From the NCBI GenBank assembly GCA_032622095.1, contig CP136061.1:63491127-63555126 (forward strand): a stretch of 64,000 nucleotides of DNA, in the 5' to 3' direction. A program made the position numbers and the translations under genes. Positions 1-12,059 of the stretch are shown piece after piece. Position 1 is the first letter of the stretch, and each line of letters begins with the position of its first letter. Origin of the DNA: Siphonodentalium dalli. Its lineage: Eukaryota; Mollusca; Scaphopoda; Gadilida; Siphonodentaliidae. The notes beneath the pieces were generated by a model. The model was not told the origin of the DNA and searched no databases. It saw only the letters and a program-made list of their open reading frames with translations.

Positions 1-153
1 ACTTAAATTAAATCATCAGGTTTCAATATAAAGAAATTGTTCCTGTTAACTTTTGCCAAGGGTGCTATGGGATATTTTGGGCTGGTTTTGTCACGATACA
101 CTTTTCGATTTAAATACATTTACAAAAGTGGCTTTTTCGCTAAATGTATATAA

Positions 154-318
154 ATATAAGGATTAACTGTCATGTGGACTGTTTTTATGGAGATGTAACC
201 GTGAGGTAAGTGGTCATAACTTGTATGTAAAACCCTTCGGATTTTACACAAGTTATGACCACTTACCTCACGGTTACATCTCCATAAAAACAGTCCACAT
301 GACAGTTAATCCTTATAT
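154..318. repeat. Near-perfect inverted repeat (hairpin), ~80 bp arms
   Basis: The arm at about 154-233 is repeated in reverse complement at about 241-318, with a loop of only a few bases around CCCTTCGG. The arms include ATGTGGACTG / CAGTCCACAT and GTAAGTGGTCATAA / TTATGACCACTTAC. No terminal target duplication is obvious. It is most simply a small foldback or MITE-like element; a structured RNA is an alternative but no gene context supports one. Confidence 0.85.
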
Positions 319-3268
319 AATAGCATGCTGGCAGCTCTTTTTCTCCTCTTACAAGATTCGAAGGGAAGAGTCCGAGCAGCGTGGAGGGAAATCCCAATTT
401 GGGAGGGACATGTGTGTTCAGTGTGTAAGTATCTTATTAGGGAATATGTATTTTCTATTTCAAAATGTTATATTCCCGGCAAAGATATGTTACACACTGA
501 ACTACATGGTAGAATCAACTCATAGGAGGAGGCAGCAAGGAATGAGATACTGTTGTATTTCGGTTAAGAGCGATTCTTTTGAACCTGCTGGGTAGCAACA
601 AATGGATCCAAAAGGTACCGATTCGCAGATTTGGTTGATGATACACGGTGAGAAATTGGAGAAAGTGGAAGAATGAGCCCAATGGTCTGACTCTTTGGCA
701 CCCCCTTTTTGTCCTTAAGTCAGGAAACCATCAAATTTGAAAAAACCCATTAGGTAAACATCGCCCCGAGTTCATATGCATGTACATGTATGTGCCACCT
801 CCTCCATGGAACAAGCATAAACCACTCTGATCCATGGTATGTGACTGTAAGAACCAAGATATCCCTAATTTCCACACAAGAGGAAGGAACTCGATTTCTA
901 CCTGCACAGGGTCAATATGGATGTAAACTAGGATGTGTCAAATGTAAGCACGATTGGAAACATACCAAGTCCTCGCTTCTAACAAAGAAAATCCAGATTT
1001 TAATAGCCGCATCGCCATTTATGAGAATTTGCTGACATACTGTCGGCATGAAAGGTGCAGACCCAAATGTGGCGAACTGGCTGGAAAAGAACCTGGTAAA
1101 TTAAGTACATCACGAGCGTTATGAGTTAGAAACTAAGGTAAAACTGCGGAATCACTAAATATTTGTGATAGGTACTAAACACCAACCTAGAGTGGAGTAA
1201 TTAAACAAAGACAATAGAGTTAACATTTGTCTGAAGAGAAGTAATATCCATCCATCCATAAAGTTACAAGGCCCATCCAGAGGAAAAAGACACGCGGAGA
1301 TTGACACGAAACAAAAGTTATTAACCATGGCCAGATTGGCATACACATTTGGAAAGCAGACACGAAACCAGCCTAGTATGATTGCAGAAATCCGTAAGAT
1401 GTTTTCTGGCATCAAAACAATCAAGAAGAAAAAGTCCGGAGAGCCCCGAGTTGTAAACTACCTCCACAGCCTGTCGATCCAATCGAGTGTATTCAGTTAG
1501 ACAGTTACCCTGATTGTAGCGCTGAAAGGGACGCTTGGCGGCCTAGTTGTAATATAGAAGTGCGACAGGCAGAGAAAAAACCAACCCAAAAGGAGACTCT
1601 ACCCTAGAGGAAGAAAAGGGGCACTAATGTACCCACACCCAAAGCAAACATTCCAATTAACGAACACAAGGGTCACCAACGGTTGTTGCCTCATGTGTGC
1701 CGTTAGACCGATTGCCCATCTGTTTGTGTTATTCTAGACAGCCCATCTCAGAAGGTTGTTTGTGTTCAATTGTCTATACCATAAAACAATAAGCTAACCC
1801 AAACCGTAAAATCTGTGATCTTGCGAGAATCAATCTAAGCCTATACTAGTACGACATGTGAACAACTCACTGGGAATTCAAATTTCAAATTATCTGACCC
1901 AAACATTGGAGGTAAATTAATATTTCCATAAATTCTTGCCCATTGGGAATTGTTGAAGGCTGGTGAGCCAAATGCTAATGAATGCTCTATGCAAATAGAA
2001 ACGTGATTCGCAGCTTGGTTCGAGGAAAAGAAGCTGATTGCCCTTCAGTAAGGGCGAAAGATGATCTGTGTAAGGAGGAGAATTTACATTCAGAAGAATC
2101 GATCGGTCACCCATAAACAAAGTACAATGCCAATCAGTGACAAGTGGAAAGGTGAATAAGTTGGAGCCCTGGTAAAACTGCATGGTAACCATGATAAAAC
2201 AAATTGATGGTCTGTTAAGTCTCTGCCTGGAAAGAAGCATCGAGTGATGATTAAGGCGCAGACTGTTTCCCCACTAACCCAGCTTAAAACCTGACAAGAA
2301 GCAGAATCATGCTGTGCAGCCATTAGGGCAGCGGCGATGCACTTGGTAACAGCATGATACAAATCAGGATAACTGACCAACGAAACGATACAGATCATGA
2401 TACACTACACTAGTGTTTCCAAATGGATACTATCGGCATTATCAGAAACAACCCGTTTAGAACAAGATGTAGAATTCAGTTAAACTAAAATGGAGTTTAA
2501 TTATTGGCCAGATCAGTCAAAGAGACATAGAATACACTAAAACTTTAGTTCACACTGGCCCATAGAGCGGCAGATATTACTCGATTCATGTATCATGATA
2601 CATGTATCACCCAATTGAAATTGACGACATATTGCCGCAGCTGCTATACATTGCCTCTCGCCAATTATTATGCATTTTAAGGCCGTGCATAGTCCCGGGA
2701 AGCGGTCTTTATCAGCAATTCCACCCGAGGGTGTGCTGAACAATTATTGTTCGTTCCACCAGCTTGTGAAAGATAGGTGGTTAACGAAATCGGAGGTAGG
2801 TTCCAGCATGGTCAGAGCCGTGAACACTGGAATCCACCCTCTGATCAGTGGAGTGCCCTGGGTGACAGCAGTGAACGTCATGGCGTAATGTGTCCAGCCT
2901 CGCCCCAAAGTCGGCATGAGAATGAGGGATTTGATTAGCCTGAGCCATGAACATTGAGGGTACCGAATCCGAGGCCACTTGTGGAAGAGTAATAGCCAGA
3001 CCTTTTTTAAGGATCACAAAAGGGGACCTCAAAATTTACCATGAAATTGGGTGACTGATGAGTCACATTATGACTTGTGTCAGGGCTATTTGATCACTTG
3101 TCACAAAGTTATTTGTTGGCAAACAACCTCAGTGTGTAGCGTAAACGAATTCATAGTGAGATATGACTCAAGCAAACTACACAAAATTGAGTTAATTCAT
3201 AGATAAACGAAATTGGGACCTCAAACCTGATCCTTATTTGCAGGGAGAAAATTACTTTTGAAATTTTG
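319..3268. other. No recognisable gene; anonymous sequence
   Basis: Only short open frames occur on both strands and none shows a domain I recognise. No long tandem or inverted repeats were noticed. It may hold old mobile-element debris, or intergenic or intron sequence of the minus-strand EGF/FN3 gene or its neighbour. Confidence 0.4.
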
Positions 3269-3376
3269 ATTAGCAAATAACTTCACATTGACATGATTAG
3301 ATATCATAGCAAAGTCATACCAATTAGCAAATAACTTCACATTGACATGATTAGATATCATAGCAAAGTCATACCA
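3269..3376. repeat. 54 bp tandem duplication (two copies)
   Basis: Positions 3269-3322 and 3323-3376 are the same 54 bases, beginning ATTAGCAAATAAC and ending AGTCATACCA. The pair is bracketed by inverted words (TGCAGGGAGAAAATTA before, TAATTTGCTCCCTGC after). This suggests a replication-slippage duplication inside a small inverted-repeat structure. Confidence 0.9.
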
Positions 3377-4053
3377 AACTAATTTGCTCCCTGCGTATTT
3401 GCTACAATGTCAACATGAAACAAATTGTTAGTGACAATCTCAAACATAAAAAAGTTCTACGTGCGAAAGGTAGATAATAATTTGTTTTTTTGTCGGACCA
3501 TGTGTTGCGACTGGAAGTACACGTGGGAAATTTTCCCACAATTTTCAACAAGAACAATAAATTTTTTGCGTAATTGACAAATAAAATCAAGTTAAAATGA
3601 TTGAAATTGTCACTCTGTTAATAAATTAATAATTATGTGTAGCTTCCCAAATTTGAAACGAAGTCACAACAAGTTAAAAACTTGGAACGTGTTAAAAGAA
3701 AATAAACCAGATGATAAATACAATAGTTCAGATTACAATGGCGAGGTGTTTTAAGCCCAGCCATTATTGTAATAAGTACGGTCCAGGTTCATTGTTACTC
3801 ATATCACTTCCCAGTTATCTTCATTTTAACCAAAATAGAATAGCTGATGGTTTCGGTCACCAATGTTATTACTGTTGTTTTCACATACCTGTCCGCAAAA
3901 CTTGCACAGTGCACGCATGCACAACTTTTCTCTCCAGGTTACAAAACCATCCGCTATGTGTGATGTCATAATACCGGGCAATATCCCAGATATTTTAGGG
4001 TGTTTACAAATGAGAATGTTATTTTGTGGGGGAGTATGGCATCTGGCACCATT
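3377..4053. other. No recognisable gene before the giant palindrome
   Basis: AT-rich sequence with short frames only. Nothing could be assigned. Confidence 0.4.
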
Positions 4054-4195
4054 AGTCCAGGAGATATTGGTCGACCTCTGCACCCCCCCCCCCCCCAGGA
4101 CTCAACTTCACCCCACTAATTTTCTTTCTTAATGTCTCCTCTAATTTTTTTCGGTTGTTAACAAGAAAAAAAAGTGGCCTCAGAGACTCAAGACA

Positions 4196-5030
4196 AGATG
4201 GCGTCCATCATGGTGGCCATTTTGTTTATATGCACCAGGTCTCTTTGATCGCCGTTATAGTAAAGATGATATCACAAATGCGGTCTTGTTGTCCGCTCGA
4301 TTCGTTATGCTAATATACAACCCTAACAAATTAGCCAAAAATCCGACACCAAAATCCAATATGGTGCCAAGATGGCCACCGAAATGTGAAAATATGCTAT
4401 TTTTCTGACGTTTCACCACATTTCGTCTGTCTCTGTGGGAAAATTTTGCCATCTTGGCGTGATGTTATACATTTATCGTATAGAAGAGTCATTGGCGAAC
4501 AGATGGGGACCATAATATATATTCATTGTGGGATATTTTTGTCCGATATCACGTTTTCCCAAATGCCGGTATAATAGGTCAAAGCCAAATCGACACTAAT
4601 AACGCGATGTAATGTTTCGAATCAATGTTATTGCTATTATAACAACACCCATGTATATATATGTGTAGGAGATACCCGAGATAGGATTCCTCTTATACCT
4701 GAGTTGAGGAATATTCACCCAAATCCAAAATGGCCACCAGAAATAAAAAATACAATTGTGAGTTGGGAACACTTAGGTGAAGAACTTTCCTTGTACCATA
4801 TCCAAATAAAAGTCCCCCAAATCCAAATGGCGCCCACAATGGCGGACAGATTTTGAAATATCACCGAAATTCCCTCATATTCACACCATTGGGCATTATT
4901 GTCGAGACAACGCCACCCATGCTTACAGTTGAGTTGGAAATACTGAGGTGAAGTAATTACCTTACATCTCATGCAAGAAATGGTTTTCCAAATCGAAGAT
5001 AGTGGCCAAAATGGCGACCGAAATTTGAAA
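4196..5030. repeat. Degenerate tandem core repeats with ATGGC motifs, left arm
   Basis: Within the left arm, blocks containing AAATGGCC, AAGATGGCC or AATGGCGCC recur near 4196, 4370, 4727, 4825 and 5000. Related flanks recur too (GAAATTTGAAAA, TGGGCRTTATT, GTTGGRAAYACT, AGGTGAAG). They look like an old, diverged tandem array of roughly 100-200 bp units inside the foldback element. The right arm carries the mirror copy. Confidence 0.6.
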
Positions 5031-7959
5031 ACAAGCCTACATTCCTTTACTTTCTTACGATGGGCGTTATTTCGCGATTTCTACCCACCATTACATGTTG
5101 ATATGGAATATAGATACAAAGTATTCATTAGGGTTTGGCAATTGATACTTTTCAACTTTTTGTCATAATATCGGTATGTATGGACGAAACTGTACATAAA
5201 CCATCTACTAGTTCAACTTAAACGTATCAAAACGCATAACATAGCTCGTATCCTTCTGGAAAGATGAAAACCCACAATTAATATCGCGATGTGGCATTTC
5301 AAAATCCATTCTCCACTTAGCGCCGATAATGGCCGTAACCGTAGGTGAGCCGAATAGTCATATCAGAACAATTACCTGATAACAGATTCTGATTTGCCAC
5401 GTCACGTCCATAATTATCTGGACCAGCTTCCATTTCTTTGCCTGATAAATCTAGGTCGCTCACACCGACAAAGTATTCACCACTTCCTGGGAGAAGGGTC
5501 CCTCTAATCATAACGTTTCAAACAATTCATTTTCCGGTGTCTAGCTTACAATTTTAAATATTTGCTAAATATGGAATTTGTGCGTCATCTTGAACTAGTA
5601 AGGCATAAGGTCAATGAGTATACAAGCTTACAGAATGTCATCTCTATGTATGTGTCTCATACCCCATGGGGATAACGACATGTACACCTGGCGAACCAGT
5701 TAGCTAGTCACTTCTCAATAGATGGTTCGTCAACTCACAACTCAGCGAACGCATTGGCATATGTGGACAACTTCGACAGTATTTCGAAGGATGCTAGCTG
5801 TCTCATTCCCATGGAGAGATGTCTATCTGCTAAGGAGAAGACCATAGTGTACCGACGACCCACACTTCTTGACCATGATCCGAAGCAAACTGTGTGAAGT
5901 CCCACAGTTGTCTCGTCGAATATCTCCCAGCAGAGAAGAACAATACTTGCGGTGCTAGTTTGTGGACATGCGCCATGATAGTGGGAATGAAATGGGCCAC
6001 GGTATACACCACCCCTACACCTGGTGCATGTTTAAGATATAGAATGTCATGTGTATCGGGGTTTTTTTTTTTGGTGTGGTAAGATTGTATTTCCACATCC
6101 ATTTCGAAGCCATTCTGATTCAACTTGACCAGACGTACAATTTTGTCTGGATAATACTATGCTAGCCTCCCTCAAAACAGTCGGATGGACTAAAGGATAA
6201 TGTCTTTATAGCATGAATGTATGCGTTTTTGTTATCATCTCTAAAGGTTAGTGTCAGTGTGTGGGCGGTATTATTCAAGAAAATGTCAGGAACTGTGGTG
6301 CATTTATTTCACTATGTATTTAAAGAACAATTTATAGTCTCGATGGCAATGTCTGTGGACGTTGGGGAACGCGACCTTTATGATCATATAGCTTTATATA
6401 TATAACATTAGAATATTGTAGTTAATGTCTCATGCAGGAAAATGGTCGCAATGGTGATGTTACCAAGAAATCACTTGGTGTACCAACGTTTGTTGAACTG
6501 AATGCAAGAGCTCATCAACGTAACATTCCTCTGGATGTTCTTCACATTGAACATTTCACCCTTTTGGTGATGGCATTTGTACTTTCTTGAACCATACCGA
6601 CCACCACCCAGCGTGGGTATGACATATCAACCAACTATCAAAGGTATCGCCTTTAAGACTATACCCCAGTCTTGGTGGGGCTTATACAGTAATAGCCAAT
6701 GGCACACGCCTGGTCCAGTTGATTAAGAACGGCTTCCAAATGGATGGGAACATACAGTCTTACCATACAAGGAAAGCAAAGCCACACATGAGATCATGTC
6801 TGAATCTAAAACATACCAAAATAAGGGGCGGTGCAGTCATTGTCCAATTTCATTTCCACTATCATGACACATTCCCACAAACTAGCACCGTGTGTATTGT
6901 TATCATCTGCTTGGATGTGTTCGGTGAGACAATTGCTGCACGCCAACAAGATTGTTCTTAGGATCATGTTCAAGAAGTTTGGGTATATTATGCATTATGG
7001 TCTTCTACGCCTTAGCAGAAAGGCATCCGTCAAATGTCAGGCTTTCAACATTCGAAGCCATATACAGAAGTTGTCCGGGTACGTCAGTGCATTATATGAG
7101 TATGTGAATTGATGAGCTATATATTGAGAAGCGGCTGTTTGGGAAGATCACCTGGTGTACATGTTGTTATCCCCATTAGGTCACCAAAGCTGACAATACA
7201 CAGATAGATAGGTCCTTCTGAAAGCTAGTATTGGCATCGACCGAATACCTTTCTAGTGTATCACACAAGATGACGCCCATACCCCACATGTAGCATCTGA
7301 ATTATACCATAAGCTATACCACGAATGAAGCTCACCAAGAATAAGGATAAGAATTCCAAGCTTTCGAAACAAACACGTGAGCTGGACGCCGGCATATGTA
7401 TTGTTTGAAACATTCCGATTAGTGGGACCCTTCTACAAAGAAGTGTAGAAAACTGTTGCTGTGAGCGAGATAGATTAATCTGACGAAGTGACGGAAACTG
7501 GTCTAGATAATGCTGAATGTGGCAAATCAGAATATGCTCAAGTGCTGTTGTTTTGATTCTTGGAAGTCATAATATGACTATTCGGCACACCTATATACGG
7601 TTACGGCCAGTATGGGCCCTTAGTGGAGAATGGATTTTGAAATGTCACATCGCGATTGTGGGTTTTCATCCTTCCAAAAGGCTACAACTTACATTGGAAC
7701 TAATAGATGGCTTATATTATGTACCGTTTCGTCTATACAGATCGATATTATGACAAAAAGTCGAAATTAGTATGTGATAATATCGGCTTCTTTTCAATTT
7801 CTGGCTGCCAGTTTGGCCGCCATATTGACTGTGAGTATCAATTGCCAAACCCTAATGAATACTTTGTATCTATATTCCATATCAACATGTGATGGTGGGG
7901 ATAAATCGCGAAACAATAACGCCCATCGTAAGAAAGTAAAGGAATGTAGGCGTGTTTTC

Positions 7960-8870
7960 AAATTTCAGTCGCCATTTAGGCCGCCATCTTCGATTTGGAA
8001 AACCATTTCTTGCATGAGATGTAAGGTAATTACTTCACCTCAGTATTTCAAACTCAACTGTAAGCATGGGTGGAGTTGTCTCGACAATAATGCCCAATGG
8101 TGTGAATATGAGGGAATTTCGGTGATTTTTCAGAATCTGTCCGCCATTGTGGGCGCCATTTTGGATTTGGGGGACTTTTATTTGGATATGGTACAAGGAA
8201 AGTTCTTCGCCTAAGTGTTCCCAACTCACAATAGTAAGCAGGTGTGGAGTTGTCATGACAATAATGTTCACTGATGTAAAAATCAACGATTTTCAGCGAT
8301 TTTCTATTTCTGGTGGCCATTTTGGCCGCCATCTTGGATTTGGGTGAATATTCCTCAACTCAGGTATAAGAGGAATCCTAGCTCGAGTATCTCCTGCACA
8401 TATATATGTATGGGTGTTGTTATGATAGCAATAACATTCATTGATTCGAAACATTACATCACCTTATTAACGTAGATTCGGCTTTGACCTATTATACCGG
8501 CATTTGGGAAAACGTGAAATCGGACAAAAATATCCCACAATGAATGTATGTTATGGTCCCCATGTATTCGCCAATGACTCTTCTATACGAAAAATGTATA
8601 ACATCACGCCAAGATGCCAAAATTTTCCCACAGAGACAAACGAGAGGTGGGGATACGTCAGAAAAATAGCATATTTTCACATTTCGGTGGCCATCTTGGC
8701 CGCCATATTGGATTCTGGTGTTGGATTTTTGGCTAATTTGTAAGGGTTGTATATTAGCATAATGAATCGAATGGAAAACAAGACCGCATTTGATATACTC
8801 TTCAATATAACGGCGATCAAAGAGACCTGGTGCATATAAAAAAAATGGCCGCCATGATGGACGCCATCTT
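7960..8870. repeat. Degenerate tandem core repeats, right arm mirror copy
   Basis: Reverse-complement counterpart of the left-arm core repeats. CGCCATCTTGGATT-type words recur near 7985, 8150, 8315 and 8690, with matching flanks. It confirms that the arrays existed before, or formed together with, the palindrome. Confidence 0.6.
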
Positions 8871-9049
8871 GTCTGGTGTCTCTGCGGCCACGTTTTTTTT
8901 CTTGTTAACAACCGAAAAAAATTAGAGGAGACATTAAGAAAGAAAATTAGTGGGGTGAAGTTGAGTCCTGGGGGGGGGGGGGGGGGGTGAAGAGGTCGAC
9001 CAATATCTCCTGGACTACATGCTATCTAGTGGGGCAATTGAAACAATAA

Positions 9050-9459
9050 TTAATAATTGTAATGGCAGATGTTCATAATATATATTAAATGACATAGCAT
9101 GCCATGGTTTTGGGGGGAGGAGTTAGCATTTTTGTGGCTCTCAGGGCTTCGTATTTTCTTTATATCATCGTCAATGAAATGTAAAATCAACGAAAACTGC
9201 TTGCGAGACACTCTGAAGAAACTGATGAACTTGTTTTCATCAGAATACAAATCTTTCACTATTAGATTAGCATATGGCCCTTGTTCTCGTCCTTTCTTAA
9301 CGATTTTGTGCTCCCAAAAGCGTTGTGGTGATTTCTATGTCTTCTTTCATTGTAGATGCAGAAAACAATCATGAGAACGTCCTCTTCATCGATGGAATCC
9401 ATGGCGAAAGGACTATATGTAAACACAAATATTTCTTTAGAGCATCCGCTAACGGACAC
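9050..9459 (-). pseudogene. PIF/Harbinger transposase (HARBI1-like) N-terminal remnant
   Basis: On the minus strand, 9459-9262 reads into an arginine-rich RRHRNHH stretch and stops. A shifted frame (9259-9050) then continues with KDLYSDENKFISFFRVSR followed by QFSLILHFIDDDIKK. The pattern acidic-DExKFxxxFRxSxxxFxxLL is the start of the nuclease region of PIF/Harbinger transposases. The catalytic DDE part is absent, and the fragment ends beside the outer end of the 4054-9016 palindrome. A stop and frame change between the two parts, plus the truncation, mark it as dead. It may be a separate insertion or the remains of the element that mobilised the palindrome. Confidence 0.55.
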
Positions 9460-10839
9460 ATGGGCGCAGAGCTAAACGGACCTATGTGAAAGCATTATGT
9501 GGTTGCATAAAGGAAGCAGACGTATGTGAAAGCAGCTTAAGAGTGTGTCCACAACAAGCTCAGACTACGACAACAATGATTATTACAGGTGATTTGGGGT
9601 GAACATTTTCTGACTAAAACAGTGTCCGTGCTGGACCAAAATTTACTTTTGCCAAATATTTTGCCAAATGAGTATATTTTTTGCCAAATTCTTTTAGAAA
9701 TTGCCAAATACTATCATTGGTATCATCACTTTCTGCAGCACTGAGTCTTATATGTCGATAATCGCTGTTTGAATGACTTTTGATTTTGATAGGAAGTCAG
9801 TTAATTCGAGGAATTCAAAAGTGACTTGCCACCACTTTTTCCAAATGAAAATGTGAATTATTTATGCTATTGGGAAATTAGGCAAACGGCAGCACGAACT
9901 CTGGACTAAAACAGGTTCAAAGTGTTCGGATAGTTTTATTTTCCAAGCAGAAATTATTCTGAAATTTGTTGAGTTTAGAACAAAAGTGAGTGAAATTTTT
10001 TGGACTGAAATGACTATTATGGGCTGCCAGGCTGGAAATTTCTAATAGTTGGAATGTCTAGGGTGTCAGTTGAAAATTTCAGCTAATATGGGCACAAATG
10101 GAACTTCCCAGACATCAAACTTGGGTCTGATTCAAGGAGTGCAGTTGGAAATCCTTAGGAACCACACCCACCTCCCCCCATTGAGACAATTTAGTCACTT
10201 CCCTAATTAATGACAATGACAAAACGATGATGTTAATTGGCAGCGACCATGATGATTATGATAATAATGACGATGACAATGATAAGGATCAAAAATGACG
10301 ATCTTGATATATCTCAAGTCGGCCATTGAAAAAAACAACATCTGTGATTTTTATAAACTAAGTTTACTTGCTGTAATTAAAGATGGCATGTAAAATAATA
10401 GACATTTTGATCACCAAATAATTAAATGATCAATCCGGTCTGTTCTTGGCAATTTGTTCAAATGGAATTATTGCAGAACAATATATGTGTCACATGAAAA
10501 TTCCCCCAATGGAAGAAATTATTATTGGAGAAATTGTACGAATGCCAAATCACGGACTTTCAGAAGCTAACATATCTCATTATCAGTGGAAGGCCACGGT
10601 AACACTGAGAATGATTGCAATTTAGTGAACTTACCCTTCAATCTGGTAAATTGTAGATTCATGGGGTCCAATTACTAGCTGAGATGTGAGGTATTTGATC
10701 AGTACCACTAACATTTTCTAGATAAAATTTTGAAATTTAAACGGAATCCCACCATAAAAATAATATAATGCTGTTACTAGCAGATGAACTAAAATTATAT
10801 AATCATATCATCACTTGCAAATAGGAAAAGGAAACTTAC
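9460..10839. other. Probable intron or intergenic DNA downstream of the FN3 exon
   Basis: No coding signal was recognised. TTTGCCAAAT occurs four times within 9645-9710, and a GAT/GAC-rich simple-sequence patch lies around 10220-10305. Confidence 0.4.
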
Positions 10840-11118
10840 ATGTTGTACCATCTAATGTGATTATTGCTGTCTTGCCTGCTTCCTTCAAATGAACCGTCAG
10901 AGTTATCTGATATGCTGTAGCTGGCTGTAGATCATTTATCATCTGTTCTGTGCTTGTGACTGGAATATCTGGATAGGACACTGAATTGGAAGGCTGTACA
11001 CTCACTGTGAAGTGGGTGACAAATGTCTGCTTCTCACTTGGTAATTGATTCCATCCGACTGTCATGCTGTATTTAGTGACATCTCTCAACACATCTCCAC
11101 TAGGCTTCAAATAATCAG
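10840..11118 (-). CDS. Fibronectin type III domain exon (internal, phase 1-1)
   Basis: A 279 bp exon (93 codons) on the minus strand. It is bounded upstream by a pyrimidine-rich TATTTTCAG acceptor (AG at 11119-11120) and downstream by GTAAGT (10839-10834). Both splice phases are 1, the usual layout of a single FN3 module. The translation carries FN3 landmarks: a B-strand tryptophan (SMTVGWNQLP), a C-strand THFTVSVQP, and the conserved LQPATAYQITLTV (the LxPxTxY motif). Its length is normal for FN3. It lies 3' of the EGF-like exons on the same strand and shares their phase, so it probably belongs to the same modular ectodomain, although nothing in the window proves joining. Parent protein unknown. 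Confidence 0.85.
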
Positions 11119-12059
11119 CTGAAAATATTGAAAACAACAAATATTACTACAGATGATTTACTCACCAGAATGGAAAGACAAAAATAACACAAACACACAA
11201 TTTTTTTTCCATAGGCCTCAGTGTTAATGTTTGGCCATGCTCACTAAATTTGCTACAAACAAATTGCACATTATCATAAAATTTGTGAAGACAAACCCTT
11301 CTGGCATCTTTTGCCATGTAGGAGTACTATCCTGACCATGCCTTTTTCATTTTACATTATTAAATAAAAGCATCATCACACATGACAAAACAAGCCCTGG
11401 GTGTGCCATGAATATATACACCTTGTAAGTCTTTTTATTTTCAATTAATGGATACTAGGACAGGTGGTTTGTAATAAACACAGAACAGTATGTGTGTTAA
11501 TGGGTTTATCAGGGAATTTGTATGTATTATACGAATGTACAGTAATGCCTAAATAATCGACTCCTTAACCACAGCAGAATTGTGTTATCCTGTGTATATA
11601 ACTGTATATAGTTAGTTTTGTTGGGGTATATCAGCAAGTCAATCATGCAGTATTCTTATTAATGACATTTTCTCTTGATATCAATGTTGCATCTGGATGT
11701 GTACTTATCGCATTTATATTTAAATTTCAATTCAGCAAGAAATGGCTTTATTGAGAGTTGGATCAGGTCAAATTTAGTCCTATATATATTGCTTTAGCAC
11801 AAGTAGAAAGTAATTAATGATAGAATTCACTTGACAATGATTAACGACAAACAGCTAGCATACATGGTTTGGTAATATGTATATAGATACTTGTTTTATT
11901 ATCAACCAAGACTGAAGTTCAGTTATGAACTGATTTGTGTGCGGGCAGTCCCAGAAAATGTGCGAAATGTTTTCTTTAGTATTTGCGCATAGATTATAGA
12001 TCATCAGCGCTCATGCCTGTCTTCAGAAATTTGTTCGTCAAGAGTATATATTCTCATGT
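11119..12059. other. Probable intron; no feature recognised
   Basis: AT-rich and without domain-bearing frames. It lies directly upstream (in gene direction) of the FN3 exon. Confidence 0.4.

Larger units (their letters stand above)
4054..9016. repeat. Giant imperfect palindrome (~5 kb foldback-type element)
   Basis: The left arm reads inward from AGTCCAGGAGATATTGG (4054), a 14-base C run (4083-4096) and GTTAACAAGAAAAAA. The right arm gives the reverse complement: TTCTTGTTAACAACC, an 18-base G run (8970-8987) and ATATCTCCTGGACT (to 9016). Further pairs are 5299-5345 with about 7590-7650, 5665-5690 with about 7150-7175, 5930-6060 with about 6790-6900, and 6100-6136 with about 6705-6740. Similarity weakens toward the centre (about 6350-6500). 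Outer parts match far better than inner parts. No transposase or reverse transcriptase was recognised inside. It is a foldback transposon or an inverted duplication of an older element; class unknown. Confidence 0.85.

Noticed and set aside
2537-3032. Overlapping plus- and minus-strand frames suggestive of a gene
   Set aside because: No recognisable motif, no consistent splice sites and both strands open equally; left unassigned.
4083-4096. Homopolymer C run as a possible assembly break
   Set aside because: A mirrored G run lies at the corresponding place in the other palindrome arm (8970-8987), so it is a genuine part of the element.
5317-5511. Short minus-strand frame with regular composition in the palindrome
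   Set aside because: The mirror position in the other arm does not preserve the frame, so no coding constraint is visible.
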